Part shown: positions 1-9,940 of the stretch, piece by piece
Position numbering within the stretch: the stretch's first letter is position 1
Layout of the letters: every line of letters starts with the position of its first letter
Assembly: GCF_014873485.1 (NCBI RefSeq)
Contig: NZ_JADBDT010000001.1
Span: 4,334,501-4,398,500, forward strand
Length of the DNA: 64,000 nucleotides
DNA from: Sphingopyxis sp. OAS728
Lineage (GTDB): Bacteria > Pseudomonadota > Alphaproteobacteria > Sphingomonadales > Sphingomonadaceae
Direction of reading: 5' to 3'
The notes under the pieces: model-generated
Seen by the model: only the letters and a program-made list of their open reading frames with translations
The model's database searches: none
Told to the model about the DNA's origin: nothing
Made by a program: the position numbers and the translations under genes

Positions 1-210
1 CGTGAGCACATCGGCATCGCGCAACAAGGTGGCGTCATCTTCACCAATCTCGAAGTCGCCGGTTTTGCTGTCGAGGATGAAAGTCGGCAGGCTTGTCGCC
101 ACTGAAGGGAACCGGCGAGGGCGCGAGATATTTGATCGACCAGCAGCCGGGCGCCGCATCCGAGTGTCTTTGACATTCATCACCGGGGCACTTTCCGAAA
201 CTGAGCGCAT
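1..210 (-). CDS. possible partial ORF at the window edge
   Basis: An open minus-strand frame starts at an ATG at 210 and runs off the left edge (70 codons). Its edge-proximal part (about 27 residues, including an acidic IGEDDATLLRD stretch) looks protein-like, whereas the first 40 residues look like non-coding translation, so the true start may be further inside. No family is recognised and the frame is not certain. Confidence 0.2.
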   Translation of the reverse strand, partial: MRSVSESAPVMNVKDTRMRRPAAGRSNISRPRRFPSVATSLPTFILDSKTGDFEIGEDDATLLRDADVLT

Positions 211-488
211 TTGCCTGCTCCCTGCAAGTTCTGGCCGATATCTATACAGTTTCGTACGATATCGAATGGAGCTCGTCCAGACCGAGGACTAACCTTGCTT
301 TCAACGAATAATGGAAGGGAAGAGGGCTTCGGATCGGCTTTCGTCAGGTAGCGCGAAAAGCCGGCGGCTCGGTTTCAAAGACGTCAATCAAGTTTGTCGC
401 TGCGCACATGTTGGCGCGCGCTGTGCGACAACTTGTCCTCATGTCTTCGCCGGCCCGTCCTCTATCTTGCCACCTGTGGAGTTGGACG

Positions 489-1322
489 ATGGCGAAGTTG
501 CTGATTTCAGTGGATATGGAAGGAGTTGCGGGAGTGGCGTCAGCGGCTTCACTAAAGCCTTCGGGATGGGAATATGGCGCCTACCGGCGCTGGATGACCA
601 ATGAGCTCAATGCCGTTGCAGAGGCGGCTTTGGAGGCGGGCTATGATGAAGTGATTGCGGCTGATGGTCACGGCAACTCGCAAAATATCGATCCCGATCT
701 TCTGATCGATCACGTGCGGCTCATCCGGTCTTGGCCGCGTCCCTTACTGCAAATGGAAGGCATTGATGATCCCGATGTCGATGCTTGCGCATTTGTCGGA
801 TATCACGCTGCCGCCGGTACGGCCGACAGCATCTTTGCCCATAGCTTTTCCGGTGCTGCGCTCCGATCGGTCCGCCTGAACGGCGTGCCCGCTTCGGAAG
901 GTTATTTCAACGCCGCCGTGGCGGGCGCGTATGACAAGCCGATCCTTTTCGTTTCGGGCGATCAGGCAACAATAGACGATGCTCAGCTTTATGCGGCCGG
1001 GGCGACATTCGCGGTAACGAAAGAGTCGATCGGGTTTCGCTCGCAGGCGTCTTTACCACCGGCACAGACGTGCCAACGCCTGAAAACGGCGGCTGCCGGA
1101 GCCTTCGCAAGGCGCACGGTTAAACCGTTCAAGCTCGACCCGCCATTTGTCGTGGATCTGGAAATGGTAAGCCTGACCGCCGCCGACCTGCTGAGCTATC
1201 TGCCTGGCATCGAACGGATCAGCCCCCTGACCGTAAGAGCGGAATTTCCGACCATGGATGGCGCCATGCGCTTCATATCCTTCGTCATAATGTACCAGCC
1301 CGACGGGCAAACGCCCTACTGA
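489..1322 (+). CDS. M55-family D-aminopeptidase (DppA-like)
   Basis: Predicted cytoplasmic zinc D-aminopeptidase that removes N-terminal D-residues from short peptides. Seen: DMEG (Asp9, Glu11), DGHG (His61), GYHA (His106) and SEGYFN (Glu137), matching in order and spacing the known metal ligands of Bacillus DppA (D8, E10, H60, H104, E133). At 277 residues it has the family's usual length. I chose the ATG at 489 because the protein then begins directly with the conserved MAKLLISVDMEG strand; an upstream in-frame ATG at 408 would add 27 residues with no family resemblance. It is first in a same-strand run with a TonB receptor, an esterase and an S9 peptidase, suggesting that imported peptides are degraded. 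The decamer assembly known for DppA is not checkable here. Confidence 0.85.
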   Translation: MAKLLISVDMEGVAGVASAASLKPSGWEYGAYRRWMTNELNAVAEAALEAGYDEVIAADGHGNSQNIDPDLLIDHVRLIRSWPRPLLQMEGIDDPDVDACAFVGYHAAAGTADSIFAHSFSGAALRSVRLNGVPASEGYFNAAVAGAYDKPILFVSGDQATIDDAQLYAAGATFAVTKESIGFRSQASLPPAQTCQRLKTAAAGAFARRTVKPFKLDPPFVVDLEMVSLTAADLLSYLPGIERISPLTVRAEFPTMDGAMRFISFVIMYQPDGQTPY

Positions 1323-1470
1323 AGCGGCGTTGCCTGCGGCGAATATCGCCGGTCCGCCGACGAAGCCAATCCGACAAGTTGGCCCCCTAACGGACGGGGC
1401 TGGCCGCGCGATCAAGCCAGCCGGACCAACCAAGACAATTTATAACTATTCATTGGGAGTGGATTTGACG

Positions 1471-3600
1471 ATGACCAAAATTCTGCAAACACTGCTGACT
1501 GCAACCGCACTGCTTCCAGCGGTCGCCCATGCGCAGTCGGATATGGGTTCGCAAACCAACGAGCCCGACGCCGCGAGCGCCGAAATTATCGTGACCGCAC
1601 AGCGCTATGAACAGCGGTTGCAGGATGTTCCCCTGTCGATAAGCGCGATCGGCACCGAGGAACTTCGCGCGCGCGGCACGACGGATCTCAAGGATCTGCA
1701 ATATTCGGTGCCGGGCCTCTCCACCTTCGAATATGGCGTCAGCCGTCAGTTTGTGCAGCTGCGTGGGATGGCGACGACGATCGGATCGTCGACCGTCGGC
1801 ATATATCTCGACGAAACTCCGCTCGGGCTCGATACGCAGGGCGACCCGATGAATGTCCGCCTTTACGACATGGAACGCGCGGAAGTGCTGCGCGGACCGC
1901 AAGCGACGCTTTACGGTCAAGGCTCCATGGGCGGTACGATCCGCTACATCCCAGCCGCTCCCCGACTGGATGTCGTCAGCGGATCGTTTGAGGGAGAATC
2001 GTCGACGACGCGGTACGGTGACGGAAATTACAAGGCCGTTGGCGTACTTAACCTGCCGATTGCAACCGACAAGCTCGGTGTGCGGCTGGTCGCCGGTTAT
2101 GAACGGATCGGTGGCTTCATCGATAATATCCCGACGGGCAAAGAAGACGTCAACTCCGCAGACATCTACACGATGCGCGGCACGCTTCTTGCGCGACCTT
2201 CAGAGCGGCTAAGCGTTTCGCTGATGGGCGTCTATCAGAAATCGCAGCAGGACAATCAGGATTTCGGTGTCGATTATCAGACGAACGCTCTACTGTCGCA
2301 GCCAATAAATGATCGTTATACGTTGATCCAGGCTAAGGCGAGCTACGACTTGGACGTCGCGGAACTTAGCGCATCGGGCAGCTACATTGATCGGCGCAAC
2401 AGCAGCGTGTCTGACGTATCGGGTGTATACGTGCCTTTTCTTGGAGCACTTGGTTTTCCGCCGGGGTTTGTCGATCGCGTGGGTTTGGCAAATGATTCCG
2501 ATTTTCGTATTTACAATGGCGAGATGCGTCTTGCCTCTCAGGGCGCTGGTCCATTTGGCTGGCAACTGGGCGCGCTATACCGCGATTCAAAGTCGCGGCA
2601 ACGTAGCGAAGCTCTTACTGAGCCGAATGATGTTCCTATAGTCCTGACCTCGTCCGACGTCAGTTACAGGAACAAGTCCTACGCACTATATGGCGAGCTG
2701 AATTACGCTTTGACACCGCGGTTGAAAGCGATCGTAGGTCTGCGTTATTTCAATGAGCATAAGAAGGCTGATATCGACAGCACGACTTTCGGGTCATCGA
2801 GTATCGATATCGGTGACGATAGCTTCAATTCGTTGAACCCACGTTTCAACCTGAGCTATGAATTTTCGCGCAATTCGATGGTCTATGCCAATGTGGCGAA
2901 GGGGTTTCGTAGCGGCGGTTTCAATGCAACGTCAGCTGGCATGGGGGTCATCGATATTCCTCCGACCTATGATTCGGACGAAATCTGGACCTATGAGATC
3001 GGCACCAAGCAACAGCTTTTTGGCGGCAGGCTGAGCCTGGACGCGAGCATTTATCATAGCCAATGGTCCAAGGTGCAATCCTACACGTTTGTCCAAGGGA
3101 CCGCGCTCGCGGCCGTTACCAATTCCGGGCATGTCGACGGATGGGGCGTCGATCTGTCGGCTATGGCGCGGCCGACGCGCGACCTGACGCTGTCGGCAAC
3201 CTATGGTTGGAACAACCTCAAGTTCGACACGGCCACTGTCGACAAGGCAATCGGCGACCCGGTGGATGGCGCTGTGCGCGAATCCTGGTCGGCTTCATTC
3301 GACTACCGACCCGCGTTGGCTGCAGGCGTCAACGCTATCCTCCGGGTCGACTATCAGCATGCGGATGCGTCGCAGATCACTCTTCGAACTTTCGCTGTAC
3401 CGCCCGTCATTCGACGCCCGGGGCGCGACCTCGTCAATCTGCGGGTTGGCGTCGGCCTTGATGGGCTCGAGCTAGCCTTGTTTGCGAATAATCTGTTCAA
3501 CGAAAAGGCCCCCAATCTTATCGGACCCCTCGGCGTCATCAGCGAGAACGTCGAACAGCGCCCACGGGTAATCGGCATCAGCGCCAGCGCGCGCTTCTGA
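1471..3600 (+). CDS. TonB-dependent outer-membrane receptor
   Basis: Outer-membrane beta-barrel transporter energised by TonB-ExbBD. Seen: a signal peptide (residues 1-21, cleavage after AHA), a TonB-box-like EIIVTAQR at 38-45, a plug domain over about 45-155 (DVPLSISAIG, LRGPQATLYG, GGTIRY), a long barrel, and a C-terminal Phe (SASARF) as needed for BamA-dependent insertion. The length of 709 residues is normal. The start at 1471 has GGGAGTGG upstream and begins the signal peptide; an upstream in-frame ATG at 1330 gives a non-signal extension. The substrate is unknown; flanking peptidases make a peptide or peptide-like ligand the simplest inference. The LRGPQATLYG/GGTIRY plug signature resembles the large sphingomonad receptor families rather than classical siderophore receptors. 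Confidence 0.9.
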   Translation: MTKILQTLLTATALLPAVAHAQSDMGSQTNEPDAASAEIIVTAQRYEQRLQDVPLSISAIGTEELRARGTTDLKDLQYSVPGLSTFEYGVSRQFVQLRGMATTIGSSTVGIYLDETPLGLDTQGDPMNVRLYDMERAEVLRGPQATLYGQGSMGGTIRYIPAAPRLDVVSGSFEGESSTTRYGDGNYKAVGVLNLPIATDKLGVRLVAGYERIGGFIDNIPTGKEDVNSADIYTMRGTLLARPSERLSVSLMGVYQKSQQDNQDFGVDYQTNALLSQPINDRYTLIQAKASYDLDVAELSASGSYIDRRNSSVSDVSGVYVPFLGALGFPPGFVDRVGLANDSDFRIYNGEMRLASQGAGPFGWQLGALYRDSKSRQRSEALTEPNDVPIVLTSSDVSYRNKSYALYGELNYALTPRLKAIVGLRYFNEHKKADIDSTTFGSSSIDIGDDSFNSLNPRFNLSYEFSRNSMVYANVAKGFRSGGFNATSAGMGVIDIPPTYDSDEIWTYEIGTKQQLFGGRLSLDASIYHSQWSKVQSYTFVQGTALAAVTNSGHVDGWGVDLSAMARPTRDLTLSATYGWNNLKFDTATVDKAIGDPVDGAVRESWSASFDYRPALAAGVNAILRVDYQHADASQITLRTFAVPPVIRRPGRDLVNLRVGVGLDGLELALFANNLFNEKAPNLIGPLGVISENVEQRPRVIGISASARF

Positions 3601-3671
3601 TCGCCGGCAGCATACGCCGCTGACCGGCATCGCCCGCAGCCATCGACTTCGCCCTATTTGTCAGGAACCAT

Positions 3672-4916
3672 ATGACCACCACTGTTACATTGCCGAAGCC
3701 GTCTGGCCCTTGGTCTGTCGGTGTTATCGACACGGAATTTACGGACATCAACCGCCGGGAGAGCTTTGCGCCCGAGACATATCGCCGCCTCCCAGTACGC
3801 GTCTGGTATCCGGCAACCGCTGAAGATGAATGCCGTCGGCCCAATGTGACACCAGCCGAACGAGTGCATCAGGTCCTGCCATTTCTGGGCAATATGACGG
3901 CCGATGCTGACTTCCTCGGAGCGCTGGACAGCCTGACACACGCGTATGAGAACGCTGCGCCACTGCGGGGCAGGCGTCGACCAGTACTTGTCTTCTCTCA
4001 CGGGGTATTCAGTTGTCCCCAGACGAGTACCTCGCTGTTGGTTCATCTTGCGAGTCACGGCTATGTGGTGTTCTCGATCGCCCATCCTTATGTCGATACG
4101 GCCACATTTCACGAAAATGGGGATATCATTCCGCTTCATGAGGAACTGCTGAAGGACGCCATCCGGACGATGGGACCGGAAAGCATATCAAATTCGCCGT
4201 ATCCTGCGGATCGTCTCGAAACAGTGCGCCGAAATTGTCGAGAGTCGCCCCTCGCCGCACAATATATCGTATGGCAAGAGGACTTTATCCATGTGGTTGA
4301 TAGGGTAAGTTGTGGCGATTTACCCGGTCGCGCGGCCATTTTGGCGCAAATCATCGACCCTGATCGTATGGGCACTTTCGGGCTTTCCTTCGGTGGCAGT
4401 GCAGCGGCTGCCGCACAGCGCGATACAAGGATAAAGGCGGCCATCAATCTTGATGGCGGCACCTTCGACGCCGAGATGATCGATCGGGATTCGCGTGTCC
4501 CACTGCTGATAATGCATAGCGACAGATCGGCGATGCCGACCATCTATCCGCATTCTGAGTTCTTCTATGAACGGCTTGCGTCGGCGGGGACGAAACAGGA
4601 CCTGTTCCGGGTCGAGATTTTGGGCTCAACCCATCTCGCGTTTACGGATCTTTGCCTGCTCAATCCAGAACAACGAAGCGATCCAGTCGTCGCGGCAATC
4701 TTGGGTTCGATCGACGGCAAGCGGATGACCGAGATCGTGCACGAATTCTGCACCTCATTTTTCGACTTCTATCTAAAGGAGGAGGGACACGGCTTAAACC
4801 CGTCCTTCCGATCACAAAATCCAGAAGTCGTCGATATAGATTTGGGTCACATTCGGGAATGGGCGGAACAGGTGCGAACCACGGATGAAAGAAGCGAAAC
4901 GGACAATTTCGCGTAA
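3672..4916 (+). CDS. alpha/beta hydrolase, PAF-acetylhydrolase-like
   Basis: Predicted serine esterase or lipase-fold hydrolase. Seen: VRVWYPAT near residue 42, an oxyanion-loop strand VLVFSHG at 105-111, the nucleophile elbow GLSFGG with Ser239, an Asp in INLDGG (261), and a His in GSTHLAF (321), a Ser-Asp-His order like plasma PAF-acetylhydrolase/isoform II. It has 414 residues and no obvious signal peptide, so it is probably cytoplasmic. It lies 71 bp after the TonB receptor on the same strand, so co-transcription is likely. Its substrate could be an ester or amide in the imported compound; PAF itself is not expected in a bacterium. Confidence 0.8.
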   Translation: MTTTVTLPKPSGPWSVGVIDTEFTDINRRESFAPETYRRLPVRVWYPATAEDECRRPNVTPAERVHQVLPFLGNMTADADFLGALDSLTHAYENAAPLRGRRRPVLVFSHGVFSCPQTSTSLLVHLASHGYVVFSIAHPYVDTATFHENGDIIPLHEELLKDAIRTMGPESISNSPYPADRLETVRRNCRESPLAAQYIVWQEDFIHVVDRVSCGDLPGRAAILAQIIDPDRMGTFGLSFGGSAAAAAQRDTRIKAAINLDGGTFDAEMIDRDSRVPLLIMHSDRSAMPTIYPHSEFFYERLASAGTKQDLFRVEILGSTHLAFTDLCLLNPEQRSDPVVAAILGSIDGKRMTEIVHEFCTSFFDFYLKEEGHGLNPSFRSQNPEVVDIDLGHIREWAEQVRTTDERSETDNFA

Positions 4917-5152
4917 ATGTTCGGACCGCTGGCCGCAATTGCCAGAGCACAGGATGAACGTCGGCTTTTTCGTTCCGCTCTTGGAGAGGGGCAGTCTCCA
5001 ACCGATGACGTGGATGGCTCTCCAACCCCCCGCGGTATGATCTGCGGGATGAGCTGGAGGAGAACTACGACGGATAAGATTGCGACGATGGAGTTGAGCG
5101 ACGGTCCGCCTTCCGGGGGGCCATATTTAAGAAATTTTGGAGAGCCAGAAAA

Positions 5153-7192
5153 ATGCAAGCCAACCCGGTCCAGAAGATAATCGGCAATGTCGCCTTTGAA
5201 GATCGCTTCGCGCATCTGCGCGAAGACACCCCCGAAAGCCTCGAGTGGCAGTGGGAACGCGATCGCATCGCGCGCCACGCGGCTGAAGCGTCGCCGAACT
5301 ACGCGCCGGTGCATGACCGATTGCTGCAACTGGCCGATAGCGGTGGCTATTCTGTACCTCGCAAGCGGGGCGCCTTGTGGTTCGGCTATGCTTCAGATGG
5401 CGATGATCAGGTACTGCGTGCCGGCGCCGAGCCGAACGGTCCGGGGCGAACGATCGTCTCGAAGCTGGCGATCTCGAAGGCCCATGGGGGCGGCAACGTC
5501 ACGTTGGCTCTCATGGAGCCGTCGCCGCAGGGCAGGTTCGTTGCTGTGGCGTGGGGCGCTGACGGCGACATGATGGGAAAATGGTCGGTCTATGAAACGG
5601 CAACCGGGCAGCATCTCCTCGATACCCCAGCCATCATGTATTCGGGAGCGCGCCCCGGATGGCTTCCAGACGAAAGCGGCTTCTGGATCGATGGCCGTAC
5701 CGCCGAGGGCGTCCATGAACTGCGCTTTGTGCCGGTCGCCGAGGGCGCCGCCGAACGCCCCGCGGTGCTGCTTCCCGAGCATCTTGTCGCTGCCAAACAT
5801 TCGGGCCTGACGTTGCAGGTCTCGCCCGATGGCCGCCGCGGCGTCGCAGTGACCGAACCGCACGAACATGTCGCGCTCGTGCACCTCGATCTTAAAACGC
5901 TTGAAGCCACACCGTTCCTGCCGGATGGGTTCGAGGGCGAATGCGATGGCAACTGGATCGACGGCGAAACCTATGTCGCGCGGGTCAACAATGGCATCCC
6001 GCGCGGCCGTGTGGTTGCGATCCCGGCGGCAAGCTCGCGCGACTTGGCGAGCTGGCGCGAACTGGTGTCCGAAAGCGAAGGCTTTATCGGATGGGTCGGT
6101 GCGGTCGCCGGGCATCTCTATGTCGGCGATCTCGTCGACGTATCGCTCCGCGTCCGTGTTTTTGACCTCGACGGAACGCTGGTCCAGACGCTCCCGCTCG
6201 AAAATCCCGGCTCGTCGCAGTCGATGCTCACCGAACGCGCGGTGCGTCCGACCGATATATTCGCGCTTACGCATACGACATTCACCCGTTCGTCGGTCCT
6301 GCTCATCCATGATCCCGATAATGGCGAGCTCCGCCAGATTGGCGAAGCCAAGCATCAACTGGACAATGCCGTCGCCGATCGGCGGTTCGCGACCAGCCGC
6401 GACGGCACACGTATCCCCTATTTCGTCGTGCGTCAGAAAGATGTCGATCTCAGCACCTCGCGGCCGACGCTCGTATATGCCTATGGGGGATTCAATCTTT
6501 CGCAGCTGCCGTCCTTTCCTGCGACGCACGTTCCGTTCATCGAAGCGGGCGGCGTATTTGTTCAGGCGTCGCTGCGAGGTGGCGGCGAATATGGCAAGGC
6601 CTGGCACGACGGCGGCCGCCTGTTCAACAAGCAGAACACGTTCGACGATCTGGAGGCGGTGGCCGAAGCGCTGATCGCTGAAGGCATTTCAACCCCCGAC
6701 GAGATGGTCTTCATGGGTGGCAGTAACGGCGGTCTGCTTGCTGGCGTAGCGATCGTCCAGCAGCCGCACCTGTGGCGTGCCGTTGTTGCCACGGTGCCGA
6801 TTTTCGACATGATGGAGCCCTTGCCCGACACGCCCGCCGTTGCAGGAGTCCGTGCTATCTTCTTCGAGGATTATGGAGATCCGAAAGAGCCCGACCATGC
6901 CGCCAGCATCCGGCGCTGGTCGCCCTATCACAATGTTTGCGAGGGGGTGGAATATCCCGCCGTCTATCAGGTGTTCGGCGAAAAGGATCTGGGGTGCATG
7001 CCCTTTCACGGCCGAAAGTTTACGGCACGGCTCCAAGAGGCCAACGCCGGAGACCGCCCGATCCACCTCCGTGTCTGGCGTGATACCGGCCACGGCACCA
7101 TCGATCCCGCCAGTGGCGCGCGATGGAACGGCGAATGGCTCGCCTTCGCGATGGACCAGATCGGCATGAAAGCCGCGGAACCGGGCGCATGA
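5153..7192 (+). CDS. prolyl oligopeptidase family (S9) serine peptidase
   Basis: Predicted cytoplasmic oligopeptidase of 679 residues, the usual size. Seen: an N-terminal segment like the S9A DRFxxLREDTPE-W start, a seven-bladed propeller-like middle, and a C-terminal hydrolase domain with nucleophile GGSNGG (Ser524), Asp612 in FGEKDLG, and His647 in DTGHGT. No signal peptide. The start ATG at 5153 follows GGAG. It lies 236 bp after the esterase; that gap contains only a 7-bp inverted repeat (TTGGAGA/TCTCCAA near 4982) and no gene. In context it would finish degradation of peptides taken up by the receptor. An isopeptidase role like the S9-type enzymes of lasso peptide clusters is possible, but no precursor or maturation genes are present. 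Confidence 0.87.
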   Translation: MQANPVQKIIGNVAFEDRFAHLREDTPESLEWQWERDRIARHAAEASPNYAPVHDRLLQLADSGGYSVPRKRGALWFGYASDGDDQVLRAGAEPNGPGRTIVSKLAISKAHGGGNVTLALMEPSPQGRFVAVAWGADGDMMGKWSVYETATGQHLLDTPAIMYSGARPGWLPDESGFWIDGRTAEGVHELRFVPVAEGAAERPAVLLPEHLVAAKHSGLTLQVSPDGRRGVAVTEPHEHVALVHLDLKTLEATPFLPDGFEGECDGNWIDGETYVARVNNGIPRGRVVAIPAASSRDLASWRELVSESEGFIGWVGAVAGHLYVGDLVDVSLRVRVFDLDGTLVQTLPLENPGSSQSMLTERAVRPTDIFALTHTTFTRSSVLLIHDPDNGELRQIGEAKHQLDNAVADRRFATSRDGTRIPYFVVRQKDVDLSTSRPTLVYAYGGFNLSQLPSFPATHVPFIEAGGVFVQASLRGGGEYGKAWHDGGRLFNKQNTFDDLEAVAEALIAEGISTPDEMVFMGGSNGGLLAGVAIVQQPHLWRAVVATVPIFDMMEPLPDTPAVAGVRAIFFEDYGDPKEPDHAASIRRWSPYHNVCEGVEYPAVYQVFGEKDLGCMPFHGRKFTARLQEANAGDRPIHLRVWRDTGHGTIDPASGARWNGEWLAFAMDQIGMKAAEPGA

Positions 7193-7380
7193 CCGTCGAT
7201 ATCGCAGCCGAAGCCGATCTTCGCGATCATCCGCTGTTCAAGCACGCGCAAGAGTTGGCGCGCGCGTGGCTCCGGCCGGGAATGGCGAGGTGGCGCTGCT
7301 GGGCAGCTTGCCGCCGGTCCCGACGCTCGGCAGGTCATTGCCGCCGCGTCGGTTTCCGCTTCTCGGGGTTCGCCACCTAG
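7189..7380 (+). pseudogene. short coupled ORF, probable decayed gene start
   Basis: Begins with an ATG overlapping the S9 peptidase stop (ATGA), so translation would be coupled. The first 31 residues (ending ELARAWLRPG) look like protein; after that this frame becomes Arg/Cys-rich, while the two other frames in turn carry VALLGSLPP and ARQVIAAA. This pattern suggests successive frameshifts in a former gene. No family identified. Confidence 0.35.
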
Positions 7381-7398
7381 AAGGGGCAAGTCACGAGC

Positions 7399-7433
7399 CG
7401 GCCAGGTTCAGCGCTGGGGCTGGCCCGCGGCGC
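7399..7433 (+). repeat. 35-bp dispersed repeat, copy A
   Basis: Matches 31 of 35 bases with the segment at 59256-59290. Both copies are intergenic. It starts CGGCCAGGT and ends CGCGGCGC. Confidence 0.5.
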
Positions 7434-7517
7434 TCAGTTGGTTGACGTGGCCAGTGCAGGAAGTTCGATTTCGATCGGTAATGGGGCGGTCGCTTTGCTC
7501 AGCCCTTACTCGCCACT

Positions 7518-8168
7518 TTAGAAGTTGACCCAGCGAGGTAAGGGCATCGCGCCAGCCGATGCTGTGAACTCAACATGATCTTGTTCGATGACCGCCCCAT
7601 GATTGTAGCGGCGAGGGAGGCGGGCGCTCAGGTGAAAGCGAAACGGGTCATTGCGCGTCAAAGGAGCATCGAATTGTAGCGACAGGTCGAGTCCGGTGAT
7701 CTCGTCGTCTCCCCAGCACGACCTGAAAGCGCGCCCCGTTTTGGAATTCGGATTGTTGAGTTCCAATTCAAGCCCCGCGAGGCGAAAGGCGCTATCGTCG
7801 CCTCTAGTCAGGTCGAGGCGCAGTCGCGCGCAATCGAGCTCATTAAACATTGCGGCCGTTTCCATAATGTCCGGCGAACTCTCGTAAGGCGCAACGCCAA
7901 AGAGAGCTACCAAGAGGATTCCGGTCGGCTGCTTGCCATGCTCGATCGGTGACAAGCCTTTTGGATCGGGATCGCGCCATGATGTGAAATACATATGTCG
8001 AGGGGAACGGACGCCGTCGAGTAGCGACCCGAAAGTGTTGATGGCTAGCCTTTCACCTTGGTGCAGTTCGTCAGCTGGTACCGGTGGCCACGAGCGAAGT
8101 GGTGACTGCGACTCGTAATTGTGCGAGAGAACGGCAATCGGTTCGAGTGGCAAAACAGTACGCGACAT
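7518..8168 (-). CDS. hypothetical protein, 216 residues
   Basis: No family recognised. The protein is acidic to neutral, without signal peptide or membrane segment. It contains SPIEHGKQPTG and DDEITGLDLSLQFDAPLTRNDPFRFH, which alternate hydrophobic and polar residues like a beta-rich domain. It is monocistronic, in the opposite direction to the peptidase unit. Codon use is less GC-rich than in its neighbours, which would fit a recently acquired or poorly expressed gene. The sequence is coherent over the whole length, so it is very probably a real gene. Confidence 0.65.
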   Translation of the reverse strand: MSRTVLPLEPIAVLSHNYESQSPLRSWPPVPADELHQGERLAINTFGSLLDGVRSPRHMYFTSWRDPDPKGLSPIEHGKQPTGILLVALFGVAPYESSPDIMETAAMFNELDCARLRLDLTRGDDSAFRLAGLELELNNPNSKTGRAFRSCWGDDEITGLDLSLQFDAPLTRNDPFRFHLSARLPRRYNHGAVIEQDHVEFTASAGAMPLPRWVNF

Positions 8169-8488
8169 TACACTACCACCCTTGTCTGCATCGCCAAGTC
8201 TTCACACGCATGACTCGCCAGTTGGTATCGTGTTTCGCTACGGATGTCCGCAATTGCGTTGAATGAGGCCGTAAGCTGAACGGCAGCAACCGGCCAAACT
8301 TCGATCATGGCATCGAGCGCCTAAACCGGCGCCAGCCAAGGGGAATCAATTAATTCATTCCGGCTGCAGCCGGATCGGCTAGGACATGCTTGCAATCCGC
8401 GCTCACCGGTCGCGAATACCATCATCTCCGACCGGTCTGCTGCGATGAACTCGTTAATTGCCGCCAATATTGGTTTCAGGAGAGATAG
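8169..8488. other. 320-bp divergent intergenic region, no gene seen
   Basis: Lies between the start codons of a minus-strand and a plus-strand gene and must hold both promoters. No convincing operator or RNA was seen; AGGAGAGATAG just before 8489 is the ribosome binding site of the downstream gene. Confidence 0.5.
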
Positions 8489-9022
8489 ATGCATCGGACA
8501 CGACAGGCGATAAGAGCTGGACTGCTTTTCACCGCGCTGACAGTGATGCCAGAACTGGCGTGGGCGCATAAACCGGGAACCTCGCAAACTCGAAGTGTTT
8601 CGCTTGAGGTGAATATAGACGAAGACGGTAAGCTCGATCTCGTGACTGCGAATTTGCGTCCGCCCGCGCGGATGTTCTGGCTTAATATCAAACTCAGCAC
8701 CGGGCGGGAGTTTTCGCCATTGAGTGGATATATCGATCCAGCTCGCGCGCGGATGTCGCTCACGTTCCGCGATGCTAACCAGTTTCAGGACATACGGTGC
8801 GCGGAATGGCGGCCATCCAAGACTGGCGTGACCTGCGGCGTGCCGTTGCCCAGCCACAGTGTGGATCGGGCGATCGCCTTCGACACCGGCCAGCAAATCT
8901 ATCTGATTCATTACAGCGAAGGCCCTCAATGGGGAGGGCGCGTCTCGAACGATCACGAGCACGCCTATTTCAAGGTCATGCCCGCAATCGAGGGCGGGTT
9001 GACGCCGGTAGCTGCCGAATAG
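8489..9022 (+). CDS. secreted hypothetical protein, 177 residues
   Basis: Seen: a signal peptide (residues about 1-26, hydrophobic core LLFTALTVMPELAWA, cleavage after AWA), then a mature domain with two Cys (CAEW and TCGVPL) that could form a disulfide. The strong ribosome site AGGAGAG precedes the ATG. No domain recognised; function unknown. Periplasmic or exported location is inferred. It converges with the ars operon. Confidence 0.7.
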   Translation: MHRTRQAIRAGLLFTALTVMPELAWAHKPGTSQTRSVSLEVNIDEDGKLDLVTANLRPPARMFWLNIKLSTGREFSPLSGYIDPARARMSLTFRDANQFQDIRCAEWRPSKTGVTCGVPLPSHSVDRAIAFDTGQQIYLIHYSEGPQWGGRVSNDHEHAYFKVMPAIEGGLTPVAAE

Positions 9023-9180
9023 GAGTAACGTCGCGGCAGCAGCTGCACCATCAGCTGGCTGCGTTGCCGAACCATGATCCTTACGCTCATCGGCTGCCGC
9101 AAACTTCCGTCGTCGGCCCTTCCGCTTCTGATGATTGGGCATTTCAAAGTTGCCGGTCCACTATCGGCCAGAAATGCTCG

Positions 9181-9936
9181 TCAGGCGCCCGGAATTCCGG
9201 CAAATTCTGCCCGTGTCACGACGGGCTCTTTCCGGTCTTTCCGCTCCGAATAGCGGTCGACGAGCTGATCGGCATGACCACGCGTGAGGACGGTGAAGCG
9301 CACCAGTTCCTCGGCGACATCGACGATCCGGTCATAATAGCTCGATGGAAGCATCCGGCCCGCCTCGTCGAACTCCTGATAGGCCTTTGCGACACTCGAC
9401 TGGTTGGGGATGGTGATCATCCGCATCCAGCGGCCGAGGATGCGCAGCGTGTTGACGCTGTTGAACGACTGCGACCCTGCCGACACCTGCATGACCGCGA
9501 GCGTGCGGCCTTGCGTCGGCCGGAGGCCCTTATATGCGAGCGGGAGATGATCGACCTGCGCCTTCATGATGCCGGTGATCTGGCCGTGACGCTCAGGGCT
9601 GCACCACACTTGGCCTTCCGACCAGAGCGAATGCTGGCGCAGTTCCTCGACGGCCGGATGATCGTCATCGGCGACCTGATCGGGCAGCGGGAGGTCCGAA
9701 GGATCGAAGATGCGCGTCTCGCACCCGAATAGTTGCAGCAGGCGCGCGGTCTCCTCGACAACCAGCCGCGAGTATGAGCGTTCGCGTAAGGACCCGTAGA
9801 GCAACAGGATGCGCGGGGCGGGGTCGAGCGGCCCGAGACCGAGCGCGGGCTGCGCGCGGAGATATTCGGGGCTGAGCGCTGGAAGATGGTCGGCATCGGC
9901 GAGCGTGCGTAGGCGAGAGAAATTCTGGTCTGTCAT
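9181..9936 (-). CDS. arsH: ArsH, NADPH-dependent organoarsenical oxidase/FMN reductase
   Basis: Flavodoxin-fold FMN protein that oxidises trivalent methylated or aromatic arsenicals and reduces quinones or oxygen with NADPH (family knowledge). Seen: the FMN-phosphate loop [26 protein letters not shown], and the typical 251-residue length when started at the ATG at 9936; an in-frame upstream ATG (10092) would lie inside acr3. It is the last gene of the ars operon, with a gap of only 4 bases after acr3, so it is co-transcribed under ArsR control. Confidence 0.93.
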   Translation of the reverse strand: MTDQNFSRLRTLADADHLPALSPEYLRAQPALGLGPLDPAPRILLLYGSLRERSYSRLVVEETARLLQLFGCETRIFDPSDLPLPDQVADDDHPAVEELRQHSLWSEGQVWCSPERHGQITGIMKAQVDHLPLAYKGLRPTQGRTLAVMQVSAGSQSFNSVNTLRILGRWMRMITIPNQSSVAKAYQEFDEAGRMLPSSYYDRIVDVAEELVRFTVLTRGHADQLVDRYSERKDRKEPVVTRAEFAGIPGA

Positions 9937-9940
9937 GATT

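Noticed and set aside
489..7192. lasso-peptide utilisation cluster
   Set aside because: TonB receptor plus S9 peptidase recalls it, but no precursor peptide, cyclase or B1/B2 protease was found and the S9 enzyme lacks a signal peptide.
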